From: Pelagophyceae sp. CCMP2097
Lineage: Eukaryota; Sar; Pelagophyceae
Reading direction: 5' to 3'
DNA length: 26,621 bases
Assembly (NCBI GenBank): GCA_026770575.1
Contig: MU657244.1
Coordinates: 122,423 to 149,043 of the forward strand
Shown: positions 18,113-26,621 of the stretch, one piece after another
Numbering within the stretch: the first letter of the stretch is position 1
How the letters are laid out: each line of letters begins with the position of its first letter
Program-made: the position numbers and the translations under genes
The notes under the pieces: generated by a model
The model's input: only the letters and a program-made list of their open reading frames with translations
What the model was told of the DNA's origin: nothing
Database searches by the model: none

Positions 18113-21100
18113 ATGACGCCGTGGCCCCGCGCATATGGCCCGCGCGGCGTCCGCCGCTTCGCGCGGCCCTGTGACAAGGTGGTGCCGCCACGAGGCGGCG
18201 CTGCACTCGCCGAGCTCTACGTCTCTCACCTGCCGCCCGCGACAACGGCGCAGCACGTGCGCGCGGCGTTTGCGGCCGTGTGCGCCGTGCGCGACGTCCG
18301 GCTGCCCGTCGACGGTACGGGGTTGCCGCGAGGGTACGCTTTCGTGACCGTTGATGCGACCGACGCCGACCGCGTCGCAACCGCGCTGCACCGCGCCGTA
18401 GTCGGCGGCGGGCGCATCGCCGTGCAAATCAACGATACGCCCGGGCCTACACGCGAAAGGCGGCCGCCGTCGCAAGCCGGTGCGCGGACTAGAGCCATGC
18501 GACTCAACGGGCTCCTCCTCTCCGCCTCGACGCCAACGGCCGTCCTCGACGTCTTCAACGACGCGGCAGCGGACTTTAATGCCGTCAACTGCGCCACGGC
18601 GCTGCACCGAATCGGCGCGCTCACGCGGGCGTCGCCGGAGGCGGCAGAGGCGGCGGCGCTGCAGCGCCTCGTCGAGCACGCCGCCGAGAGCATGGGCACC
18701 GGCACGTGGCGGCCACGCGAGCTCGCCACCGCCTGCTGGGGCGCCGCTCGAACCGGCGCCGACGCGTCGCTTCTCTTCGGCGCCGTCGCCCAAGCCGCGC
18801 CCGCGAAGATGGCCTCGTTCAAGGCGCAAGAGCTCGCCAACACCGCCTGGGCCTTTGCTTCAAAGGGCGCCGCGCAGAAAGCGCTGCTCCGTGCCATCGC
18901 CGCAGAAGCTGTGAAGAAGATGGAGACGTTTAAACCGCAGGAGCTCGCCAACACCGTCTGGGCCTTTGCGAAGATGGGCGTTGAAGCGCCGGCGCTCTTC
19001 GAGGCCGTTTCAAAGGAAGCGGTGGCGAAGATGGCGCACTTCAAAGCGCAGAACATTGCCAACACGCTCTGGGCCTTTGCAAAGGCTGGTTTTGCAGCGC
19101 CTTTATTGTTCGAAGCGGCGGCGGCGGCGGCGCGGCGGGACGTCGCGCACTTCAAGCCGCAGGAGCTGGCAAACACCGCCTGGGCTTGCGCCACCCTCGC
19201 CGAGGCGCCCCGGTCGCTGTTTGACGCTGTCGCTTTGGAAGCGTCGAAGAAGATGGCGCAGTTCACGCCGCAAAACCTCGCAAACACCGTCTGGGCTTAT
19301 GCAAAGGCGGGCGTTCCGGCGCCGCAGCTCTTCCACCGCGTCGCCTTCGAGGCCTCGGCAAAGGTCGAAGCCTTTCACCCGCAGGAGCTCGCCAACACCG
19401 TCTGGGCCTTTGCGGCCGCGGGCGTCGAGGCGCCCGCCCTCTTCCGAGCAGCCGCCGGCCACGCCCCGAAGAAGATCGAGCAGTTCAACGCGCAGGACCT
19501 TTCAAACACCGCCTGGGCCTATGCGACGGCGGGCGCCTCTGACGCGGCGCTCTTCGAGGCCGTTGCCGCGCAAGCACCAAAGAAGATTGCGACGTTCAAG
19601 CCGCAGGAACTCTCGAACACGGCGTGGGCTTTTGCGACGGCGGGCTTTGAAGCGCCGACTTTATTTGAAGCAGTCGGCGCCGAAGCCGTCAAGAAGATGG
19701 TCACGTTCAAGCCGCAGGAGCTCGCCAACACCGTCTGGGCTTTTGCAAAGGCGGGCCGCTCCGACTCCGCTTTATTTGAAGCAATCGCCGCCGCAGCGCA
19801 AAAACACCTGGCGTTTTTTGGCCCGCAGGCGCTCGCCAACATCGTCTGGGCCTATGCGACGGCGGGCGCCTCTGACGCGGCGCTCTTCCGAGCAGTTGCC
19901 GACGAGGCTCGTTTGAAGCTGGCGAATTTCAAGGCGCAGGCGCTCGCCAACGTCGCCTGGGCCTACGCGACGGCGGGCGAGGTGGACCTCGCGCTCTTCG
20001 AGGCCCTTTCATTGGAGGCATCGAAGAATATCGAAACGTTCAACGCGCAAAACCTCGCAAACACCGTCTGGGCCTTTGCGACGGCGGGTGTCAAGGCGCC
20101 ATTGTTGTTCGAAGCGGTCGCCTTACACGTCCCGGAGAAGATGGCACAGTTCAACGCGCAGTTCAACGCGCAGGCGCTCTCAAACACCGCGTGGGCTTTT
20201 GCAAAGGCGGGCGTTTCGGCGCCGTTGTTATTCCAAGCCATAGCGGCAGAGGCCCCAAAGCAGATTTCAAAGTTCAACGCGCACGAGCTCGCAAACACCG
20301 CGTGGGCTTTTGCGACGGCGGGCGTTGAGGCGCCGGCGCTGTTCGAGACCGTCGGCGCCGAAGCCGTGAAGAAGATGGCGACGCTGACGCCGCGCGACCT
20401 CGCGAGCACGTTGTGGGCGTTTGCAAAGGAGCGCGAAGGGAACCTCGAGTTGTTCGACGCCGCTGCGGCCCAGGCACAAAGGGTCATCGCACAGTTCAAC
20501 GCCCAAGACCTCGCCAACACGGCGTGGGCTTGTGCGACGGCGGGCATCGACGCACCTTTGTTATTTCAAGCTGTTGCAGCGGAAGCCTTTGAGAAGATGG
20601 CGACGTTCAACGCGCAAGATTTAGCAAACACCGCGTGGGCTTTTACGATTGCGGGCGTCGAGGCGCCTTCGCTGTTTGAAGCCGTCGCGGCGGGCGTGCG
20701 GCGTCGGCTGCGGGAATTTTCGAAGGTGGATTTGTCGCAGCTGCACCAGGTCTTGCTCCACCTCCGCCTCGACGCGCCGCGCCACCCGTTGACCCTCTTC
20801 CTGAGCGAGCACGAGGCCACGCTCCGCGCGGCGCACCTCTCCAGCGGGCCGACGCCATCAAGATCGCAGCGCGACGCGTCCGAGGCGCTTTTTCGAGTCG
20901 GGTGGCACCACGAGTTTGAGCACGTCACCGCCGAGGGCGTCAGCCTCGACATGGCGCAGCCTTCGACAAAGGTCGCGGTGGAGTTCGACGGCCCGACGCA
21001 CTACCTCGCGGGCGCGCCGGTCCTCGACGGCCCGTCCAAGGCCAAAGAGCGGCTGCTGCGCCGCTTAGGTTGGACGCTCGTACGAATACCGCACTTCGAG

Positions 21101-21193
21101 TGGGACGCACTCTCGACCGATCGACGAGAAGACTACCTCCGCCGCAAGCTTAGAGAGGCCTCGGCCGGGCCCCGCAGAGGGCCAAAAGGGTAA
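18113..21193 (+). CDS. RRM, OPR-like repeat and RAP domain protein
   Basis: Single-exon gene of 1026 aa, a predicted organelle RNA-binding protein for maturation, splicing or translation of plastid or mitochondrial transcripts. The Arg-rich first 30 residues could be a targeting peptide. An RRM lies at about 34-108, with RNP2 LYVSHL (35-40) and RNP1 RGYAFVTV (73-80). From about 199 to 869 there are 18 tandem repeats of 37 residues, core FKPQELANTVWAFAKAGVEA and a LFEAVAAEAVKKM tail. They resemble the octotricopeptide (OPR) motif LANxLWALAxLG. Repeat 14 carries four extra residues from a 12-bp duplication. The C-terminal RAP domain (about 952-1015) shows VAVEFDGPTHYL and LLRRLGWTLVRIPHFEWD. 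RRM plus OPR plus RAP in one chain is unusual. The RNA target is unknown. Confidence 0.85.
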   Translation: MTPWPRAYGPRGVRRFARPCDKVVPPRGGAALAELYVSHLPPATTAQHVRAAFAAVCAVRDVRLPVDGTGLPRGYAFVTVDATDADRVATALHRAVVGGGRIAVQINDTPGPTRERRPPSQAGARTRAMRLNGLLLSASTPTAVLDVFNDAAADFNAVNCATALHRIGALTRASPEAAEAAALQRLVEHAAESMGTGTWRPRELATACWGAARTGADASLLFGAVAQAAPAKMASFKAQELANTAWAFASKGAAQKALLRAIAAEAVKKMETFKPQELANTVWAFAKMGVEAPALFEAVSKEAVAKMAHFKAQNIANTLWAFAKAGFAAPLLFEAAAAAARRDVAHFKPQELANTAWACATLAEAPRSLFDAVALEASKKMAQFTPQNLANTVWAYAKAGVPAPQLFHRVAFEASAKVEAFHPQELANTVWAFAAAGVEAPALFRAAAGHAPKKIEQFNAQDLSNTAWAYATAGASDAALFEAVAAQAPKKIATFKPQELSNTAWAFATAGFEAPTLFEAVGAEAVKKMVTFKPQELANTVWAFAKAGRSDSALFEAIAAAAQKHLAFFGPQALANIVWAYATAGASDAALFRAVADEARLKLANFKAQALANVAWAYATAGEVDLALFEALSLEASKNIETFNAQNLANTVWAFATAGVKAPLLFEAVALHVPEKMAQFNAQFNAQALSNTAWAFAKAGVSAPLLFQAIAAEAPKQISKFNAHELANTAWAFATAGVEAPALFETVGAEAVKKMATLTPRDLASTLWAFAKEREGNLELFDAAAAQAQRVIAQFNAQDLANTAWACATAGIDAPLLFQAVAAEAFEKMATFNAQDLANTAWAFTIAGVEAPSLFEAVAAGVRRRLREFSKVDLSQLHQVLLHLRLDAPRHPLTLFLSEHEATLRAAHLSSGPTPSRSQRDASEALFRVGWHHEFEHVTAEGVSLDMAQPSTKVAVEFDGPTHYLAGAPVLDGPSKAKERLLRRLGWTLVRIPHFEWDALSTDRREDYLRRKLREASAGPRRGPKG
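18709..20716 (+). repeat. Array of 111-bp coding repeats
   Basis: Eighteen tandem 111-bp units encode the 37-residue OPR-like motif. Some units are nearly identical over tens of bases (for example those around 18938, 19388 and 19718), a sign of recent unit duplication or gene conversion, while others have diverged. One 12-bp block (TTCAACGCGCAG) is duplicated at 20150-20173. Confidence 0.85.
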
Positions 21194-21783
21194 ACATATT
21201 CGCAAACAGTCGTCTGGGTACGCTACTCGGGTTGCTTGCTCAGGCTGAAAATCCTCTCCGGGTGCCAGTGGGGCTGCGGGTTCCGGCCGCAGTTGCCGCA
21301 CCCCCGGGGCTTTTTCGGTCCTTCTAGTGTAATCTCGGTCGGTCGTAGTGCTTCGTCAAGGCGTGCGATGGAGCGTTGGAAAGGCCTCGTCAAGGCGCAT
21401 GTTTGTATGTAACCTTTCCTAGAAATCTGTGCCGGTGAACTCCCGACCTGAGACGATAATGGTCAGGGTATAGGAGAACTCGGTTTCTCGCCTCTCGGGT
21501 CTGGAACTGCTCTGGGGAACTCAACAGACAGATGTGTTATCTCTGATTAGACCCTAGGATTCCTACAAATTCGAAACAAGCGCAAACCGTCAAAAGAATT
21601 TTCTCACACAAACTTCTGCGCGCGAAAATACGAATCTAATTCTGTCGGAAAAAATGCGTTCTGCTAATTTTCCCAATTATCAGAATGGTCAAAATTGAAG
21701 CAATTTTCCAGACTTGAAGCTAAATAATCACCAGGTGCTCATGTTTGAAATTCGTATACGTTTGTCGATTTATAGCGAGCGTA
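21194..21783. other. Intergenic region before the rhodopsin kinase
   Basis: About 590 bp with no supported gene. The left half is GC-rich. From about 21540 to 21760 it becomes distinctly AT-rich (ATTTTCCCAATTATCAG and similar), which suits a promoter for the plus-strand sensor gene. I see no clear TATA box or known light-response element. Confidence 0.45.
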
Positions 21784-24700
21784 ATGTTCTCGCCAGCGGC
21801 GGCGCCGCTCGCATGCGCGGAGGTGGCGCAGGTCTCGCGCATAAACGCGGCGTGCCTGCACGTCGGCGTCGGCGCGCTCTTGACTTACTCGGTTACGGTC
21901 GCCGCGACTTTTTGGTGGTTCGCCGAGTCGAGGGAGTAAGTCGTCTGTGGTGTCGTGCGCCACAAAGGACCGGTGGTGTCGTGCGCCACAAAGGACCGGT
22001 GCACCTGACGCGGAAGAATACCAACTATCACCTGGCGACAGGTATCTCCTGCCGAGGGAGCGCGGCGCCGCCGGCCTCGCCGCCTCGTGCGTCGAGCGCG
22101 AAAAGCCGCGGGCGACGCCACGGGAAACTATACGCCACGCTAGGGCCCTGACGGCGTCGCTCGTGCTGCGCGGCATCACCTGGCTGACGAGCGAGATAGT
22201 GAATCGGTCATCCCCGGACGACGAGTCGAAGCGCGCGCCGGCGACGCCGGGCGTCGTGCGGCGCCGTGTCGGCGATGCCGGCCGCCTCCCGGGGCGTCGC
22301 GGCGACGGCGGGGGATGCCCGAGTCTTGCGCGGCATCCGGAGGCCACCCCCCGTCGCACTGTCTCTGCCGCTCTAGGTCTGGCTGGCGCACTGCGTGAAC
22401 CTGGTGGCGGCGTGCACGTCGTGGCTCTTCTTCCTCGTCCCCGTGCCCGTGGTATGGGACCCGATCACGCACTGCCGCGTGCACATGCTGCGGTGGTGCG
22501 AGTGGGTTGTGCTGAGCTTCACGATGACGTTTATGACCGAGGTGGCGGACCGGAGCGACCCCTGGTCCGCCGTGCGCCTCGGCGCGACGCAAAGCGTCTC
22601 GACGGCCTGCGGCTTCCTGCTGCCCCTCGCGCGCGGGCCAAACGAGTGGGCAGCAATCATGACGCTGAGCATGGTCCTCTACGTCGCGCTCTTCCCGCGC
22701 CTCTGCAAGCGGCGCGCGTCGGTGCGCGGGGCGCGCGCGCGCCGCGACGCCGCGCGCGGCACGCTCCACTACCCCGACGCCGCGGATGAGGCGTCGCGCG
22801 CGCGGGCCGGCGTCCCGTCGAGATGCCGAGGGTCCTTTTGGCGCGCCGCGGCGGCGGAGGCGTCGGCGTCTAGGTGGAGATGTCATACATGCTGCTGACT
22901 TGTTGCTGCACGATCTGGACGACGTTCGTGCTCGTCTACGGCCTCGCCGGCTTTGCCAAGTGGAGCGGGCTGGACACGACACCCGCTCCGGCGTGGCCCT
23001 TTGTCTGCGACGTCTTCGCGGATTTGCTGGCCAAGTTTGTCTACGCGGCGGTCATCGTCGACGCGCACGCCGCGCTCTTCGACGAGGGCGCCATGGGCGC
23101 GCGGAGAATGCGCGAGCTCCACGGCCTCGTTTCCGCGGTGTGGGCCTCGTCGTCGGACACGCTGGCCATCTCAGTCCGGCACCGCCTCGCAGACGGCCGC
23201 GTGCGCGTCGAGACGGCAGTGTCGCACGACGACGCGCAGGGCCCGCCTGCCTGCGCGGCGCAGCACGCGGCGTGGTCGGGCGGCGGCGCCGCCGTGGAAG
23301 CGACGTCCGTCGTCTACGAGGAGCCCGCGACGTCCGTCGTCTACGAGGAGGACGGGGAGCCGCGCCCCGCGGCCGCGGCCGAGGCGTGCTTCGCGGGGCT
23401 GATCCGCCGCGCCTGGCTCGTCGAAGCGGCGCCGCTGGCGGAGCGCAACTTCCGACTGACGCACGAGCTGGCCCGCGCCGACGGGACCACGTTCCAGACC
23501 GAGGCGAGCGTGACCCGGCTCGGGCCGGACCGGATGGTCGTCGTCGTGCGCGACATCACGGAGCGCGACGCGCGCCACGAGGCGGAGAAGGTACTGGTGA
23601 AGCAGGCGGCGGCGCACGAGCGCGACGCCGCAGCCAACCGGTTCACCAGGTGGGGGCCCCTTCACTGTTCGTGGCACGGCGTGGCTGTGCGCTAATCGAA
23701 GACGCGTAGGCACGAGGTGAAGAACGGCCTCCTCGCCGCCATCGGCCTCGCCGACGCGCTCCTCGAGCTGCGCGCCCCGACGGCCGGCGGCTACGCGCGG
23801 CTGCCCGACGCGCGCACCGCCGGCGGCGACTCGGCGGCCTCCGTCGTCGCCGACCTGCAGACGGCCCTGACGGACACTTTGAACACGGTGCTCTCAGAGA
23901 CGATGGCGCGCGAGCTCGTCTACGACACGTACGTGGCGGCGCCCGAGACCGTCGACATCGCCGACGTCTGCCGCGGCCACGGCGGTTACCACAACGCAGT
24001 GAAAAACTTGAAGAACGGGGGTCGCTTCCGCCTCGAGGTCTGGCCCGCCAACCTGCCCTGCCTCGTCCTGGACCCGCAGCTGCTGCACTGCATCCACCGC
24101 AACGCCGTCTCCAACGCGTGCAAGTACGGCGCCGCCGACGGCGAGGTGACGACGCGGCTGCGGCTCGTGGACCCCGCCGACGGCACCGCCGTCTCGGCGG
24201 CGGCGGTGGCCACGCGCAGCAGCGGCACGTTCACGCTCACGCTGGAGGTGGTCAACGAGCCCGGCGCGGACCACGGCCGCCTCGTCGCGCTCGACGGCGC
24301 CGCCGCCGAGGCGCGCGTCTTCGCGCAGGGCGTGCGGCTCCACGCCGAGCTCCACTGCCGCGGCGCGGCGGCGGCGGCGGCATTATCGAGCGGCGACGGC
24401 GGCTGGATTATGCGCAAGTGCGCTCGGGCGCTCGGCGGCGACTGCGGCATTTCGTTCACGGCCGAGGGCTCATTCTTCACGGCGTCGTTCCCCGCGACGG
24501 TGGCCGTGCAGCCGGTGACCCTGCCGCGCTGCCCCAGCGACGCTGGCGGCTTCGCGGCGCTCGGGGACGCGCCGCCGTTCGCTCTACCGGCAGGGACGTG
24601 GGGCATCGGCATCGACGACTCTGGGATGCAGCGCAAGCTCCTGGTCAAGTTGCTCGTCTTTGCGGGCGTCGCCGAGGACCGCGTATTCGTCACGGGCGAG

Positions 24701-25363
24701 ACGGCCGACGAGATCGACAGCTTCGCCGCCTTCGTCGTGGAGCACGTGCGACAACACGCGCAAGACTACCACCTCGTCGTCGTCGACGAGAACCTCGACG
24801 TCAAGCGCACCGGCCCCGGCAAGACCGTCCTCGGCAGCGAGATCATCCTCGAGCTCCGCGCCACCCTCGAGGCAGAGGGCCTCAACGGCCGGCTCCTCAC
24901 CGTCGTGCGCAGCGCCAACGACTCGCCCGAGGACGTGGCCGTCAATCGTAGCCGCGCCCACGGCTTTCTGCCAAAGGCGCCTGTGCGGCGCGACAAGGTG
25001 CTCGAGGTGCTCGCGCCCATCTGGGCCGGCCGCTTTCCGGAGGCGCCCCGCGCCGACGGCGGCGCCGCGGCGGACGCGAAGCTCCACGCGTCGGTGCGCC
25101 AGGTCTGCGCGGCGGCGCCGACGCGCGAATGCGCCGCAGCGCCCGAGGAGCCGCAGCACCACGGGCGGGCCCCGCCGGCGGACGCGGCGGAAGAATCGGG
25201 CGCCGCAGAGGCGCGGGACCCCGCCGGGAGCCCCGAGTCCGAGTCGAACCAGGAGGCGGTGTGCCGCGCCCTCGGCGCGCTGAATATCGCGAGCTCGTCG
25301 CTGGTGCCGGCCTTCGCGGACGCGGCGCTACATCGCGCAGCGCCGGCCGGCGAGCTCTCCTGA
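21784..25363 (+). CDS. Histidine-kinase rhodopsin (rhodopsin-PAS-HK-receiver)
   Basis: Predicted light sensor: a microbial rhodopsin fused to a two-component kinase. Exons 21784-21935, 22144-22198, 22377-22721, 22874-23649 and 23710-25363 join in phase into 993 aa. Seven helices lie at about 13-45, 70-95, 104-124, 133-152, 159-176, 186-214 and 224-250. Helix C has RWCEW (R108, counterion E111), helix F has W199, and helix G has DLLAK with D234 and retinal Schiff-base K238. A PAS-like linker (about 266-425) ends in VVVVRDITERD. The phospho-His box is RHEVKN (H444), the Asn box HRNAVSNACKYG (N578), and the ATP-binding G-boxes are degenerate (NEPGADHGRL; GGWIMRKCARALGGD). The receiver has D745/D746, phospho-Asp D802 (VVVDENLD), S844 and K865. 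An unstructured tail follows. Residues used by proton pumps in helix C are absent, so signalling is more likely than pumping. Confidence 0.88.
21948..21999. repeat. 26-bp tandem duplication in intron 1
   Basis: Two copies of TGGTGTCGTGCGCCACAAAG plus GACCGG, back to back, inside the first intron of the rhodopsin kinase gene. Its TGGTGTCGTGCGCCACA part is itself close to an inverted repeat. Confidence 0.85.
23300..23350. repeat. 27-bp in-frame coding duplication
   Basis: The block encoding ATSVVYEEP occurs twice in tandem (units from 23300 and 23327) in the PAS-like linker of the rhodopsin kinase. Confidence 0.8.
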
Positions 25364-25579
25364 CCGCCGGCAGCGCAGCGGGACGCGGCGGCGGCGCCCG
25401 GGCGACTGAGCGAAGGGCGCCTTTGCGCCGTGCCAGCGCGGCCGCGGCCACTCGTAGTCTAACTCTTACCTCATCGCGCGATACGTATCGGGGGTTTGGA
25501 GGAGGAACCGACAAGGGCCTTTGCGCGGGCTGGGGCTTTGTCGAGTGCGTGCGTACGAGTGCGTTACGGTGCCGACGAG
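25364..25579. other. Convergent intergenic spacer
   Basis: Between two genes that end facing each other. It contains a GC-rich small inverted repeat (GGCGCCTTTGCGCC, about 25408-25421) and a stretch around 25453-25500 of lower GC. It probably holds both 3' untranslated regions; no gene is supported. Confidence 0.4.
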
Positions 25580-26599
25580 TCAGAGAGCGAGGGCGTTGGT
25601 CCAGTACTCCGCGACGGGCCGCGCCGCCGCGGCGTCGACCTGGTCCGTCTTGACGAGCCATGCGTTGAGGGCTTCAAAGTACTCGAGAGCGAGCGAGTTG
25701 TCGTTGACGAACGCCGGCAGCGAGGCTTCGAACGTGGCTCGGTCGGCCCGGGCCTCGCGGGCGCGCTTAATCCAGGTCCGGATGTCGAGGCGTCCGGCCA
25801 GCGTCCGCTTCGGAGCGGCGTGCTCCCGCCAGATGGCTCTCGCGCGCTTCGGGTCCTGCTTGATGAGCCCCGTGGCGCGCCGCATCGCGAGGACCAGTTT
25901 CCGCAGCGGGTCGGCGAGCGCCTCGAGGCGCTGGGGGGTCGTGAAGAGGACCAATTGACAGAAGCAGGGCACGCCGAAGTCCTTGAGCGAGAAGAAGTCG
26001 ACGTCGAGCCCGCGCCCGCGCGCCTCGACGACTTCAAAATTGTAAAAGGCCAGCGTGGCCACGTCGGCGGCGCCGCTGGCCAGAGCGTCCGTGTGGTAGA
26101 AGCCGCCGGCGTGATTGCCAAAGGGCTCGGCGCAGGGGCCGCCGCCGTCGGCCTCGATCATGGTCTGCACGATGGCGGGCCCGCCGGGCCCCGGCGCGCC
26201 GGGGTAGCTAATCGTCGCGCCGCACATGTCGCGCGGCCGCGTGATGTTCCGGCCGCGGACGTACATGACGCCGCCGTCGGTGTGCAGGAACCGCGAGAAG
26301 CCGATTACGGCCTTGCCGCGCGCCGCGTCGAGGGCCAGGTGCAGCGGCTCGGTGACGGCCACGTCGAGGCGGCCGGCGAGGATCTCGTCGTCGGCCTCCC
26401 AGTGGTCGCGCGGCTCGACGAGCTCCACGGCGAGGCCCGCCTCGGCGAAGTAGCCCTCGCGCAGCGCCACGACCAGAGGCAAGTGGTCCGGGTTCAGGAA
26501 CCATTCCAGCCCGACGCGCAGGGCCACCGGCTCCGCCGCTGGCTCCGCGGCCACCAACGCCGCGAGGCACGGCAGCAGCAACGCGAGCCGGAGGCGCAT
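25580..26599 (-). CDS. THI5/NMT1-like substrate-binding protein, secreted
   Basis: Single-exon gene of 339 aa of the SsuA/THI5 fold, the type-2 periplasmic-binding family that includes ThiY/RibY-like binding proteins and fungal Thi5, which makes the thiamine pyrimidine. The N-terminus (MRLRLALLLPCLAALVAAEP) is a clear signal peptide, so the product enters the secretory route or a plastid of secondary origin. Core motifs are LEWFLNPDHLPLVVA (His39 at the position of the ligand-site His region), LVEPRDHWEADDEILAG, GRLDVAVTEPLHLAL, HTDGGVMYVRG, and GVPCFCQLVLF at 210-219. PCFC recalls the CCCFC iron motif of Thi5 but keeps only two of the four Cys. No ABC transporter partner lies in the window. 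It could bind a thiamine or riboflavin-type ligand, or be a diverged pyrimidine synthase. Confidence 0.75.
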   Translation of the reverse strand: MRLRLALLLPCLAALVAAEPAAEPVALRVGLEWFLNPDHLPLVVALREGYFAEAGLAVELVEPRDHWEADDEILAGRLDVAVTEPLHLALDAARGKAVIGFSRFLHTDGGVMYVRGRNITRPRDMCGATISYPGAPGPGGPAIVQTMIEADGGGPCAEPFGNHAGGFYHTDALASGAADVATLAFYNFEVVEARGRGLDVDFFSLKDFGVPCFCQLVLFTTPQRLEALADPLRKLVLAMRRATGLIKQDPKRARAIWREHAAPKRTLAGRLDIRTWIKRAREARADRATFEASLPAFVNDNSLALEYFEALNAWLVKTDQVDAAAARPVAEYWTNALAL

Positions 26600-26621
26600 A
26601 CCGCGAGGGCGGGGGCACTCA

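Noticed and set aside
18709..20716. CRISPR-like array because of regular repeats.
   Set aside because: The 111-bp periodicity is coding and gives 37-residue protein repeats; there are no unique spacers between short palindromic repeats.
21936..23709. Stop codons between the membrane parts and the kinase suggested a broken gene or several separate genes.
   Set aside because: Each stop lies just after a GT donor, and four introns with AG acceptors restore one frame with matching phases. The joined protein has all seven helices in order.
22786..23709. 307-aa plus-strand open frame rich in Arg.
   Set aside because: It is a shadow of the rhodopsin kinase exon in another frame; GC-rich DNA gives long Arg/Ala/Pro frames, while the kinase frame has recognisable motifs.
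1..26621. tRNA, rRNA, bacterial operon or phage signals.
   Set aside because: I saw no cloverleaf-type sequence, rRNA core motif, Shine-Dalgarno pattern or phage structural gene. The spliced genes point to a eukaryotic nuclear chromosome.

Overview
The window looks like nuclear DNA of a GC-rich unicellular eukaryotic alga. Most genes are split by very short GT-AG introns (about 42 to 90 nt) with acceptors of the TAG|G type. Several proteins are purely eukaryotic: COP9 signalosome subunit 1, an LSD1-type demethylase with an extended PHD finger, and a family-61 glycosyltransferase. The 37-residue OPR-like repeats plus RAP domain and the kinesin-light-chain-type TPR protein are common in stramenopile and pelagophyte-like algae. 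A pelagophyte or related stramenopile is my best guess, from style rather than a marker gene. All exon joins were read by eye from splice sites and reading phase.

Layout. 1-430: fold-back repeats. 431-4299 (-): MscS/MSL-type mechanosensitive channel. 4300-4690: divergent spacer with a textbook heat-shock element and a TATA-like box. 4689-5497 (+): poorly resolved coiled-coil gene. 5522-9043 (-): LSD1-type amine oxidase fused to an ePHD finger, with a 202-bp tandem duplication of one exon plus intron near its 5' end. 9044-9456: spacer with a repeated TATAAAT/ACCCTCA motif. 9457-10137 (-): hypothetical membrane-anchored protein with a Pro-Gly-Cys-Gly minisatellite. 10376-12280 (+): RelA/SpoT-like domain plus seven TPRs. 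12715-13052 (+): small two-exon Cys-rich protein whose 3' end enters a long hairpin. 13557-15541 (+): GT61 glycosyltransferase. 15688-17720 (+): CSN1. 18113-21193 (+): RRM, 18 OPR-like repeats and RAP in one exon. 21784-25363 (+): microbial rhodopsin, PAS, histidine kinase and receiver in one protein. 25580-26599 (-): secreted THI5/NMT1-like substrate-binding protein.

The standout is the rhodopsin-coupled two-component sensor at 21784-25363. Five exons join with perfect phase into 993 codons. The protein has seven membrane helices, a helix-C RWCEW motif, a DLLAK retinal-lysine motif in helix G, a PAS-like linker, a HEVKN phospho-His box, an Asn box and a complete receiver domain. Second is the LSD1-ePHD fusion, which puts an eraser and a likely histone or nucleosome reader in one chain. 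The genes are not an operon and I see no common pathway. They cover light sensing, chromatin, protein turnover, organelle RNA handling, osmotic sensing, glycan synthesis and possibly thiamine-related chemistry.
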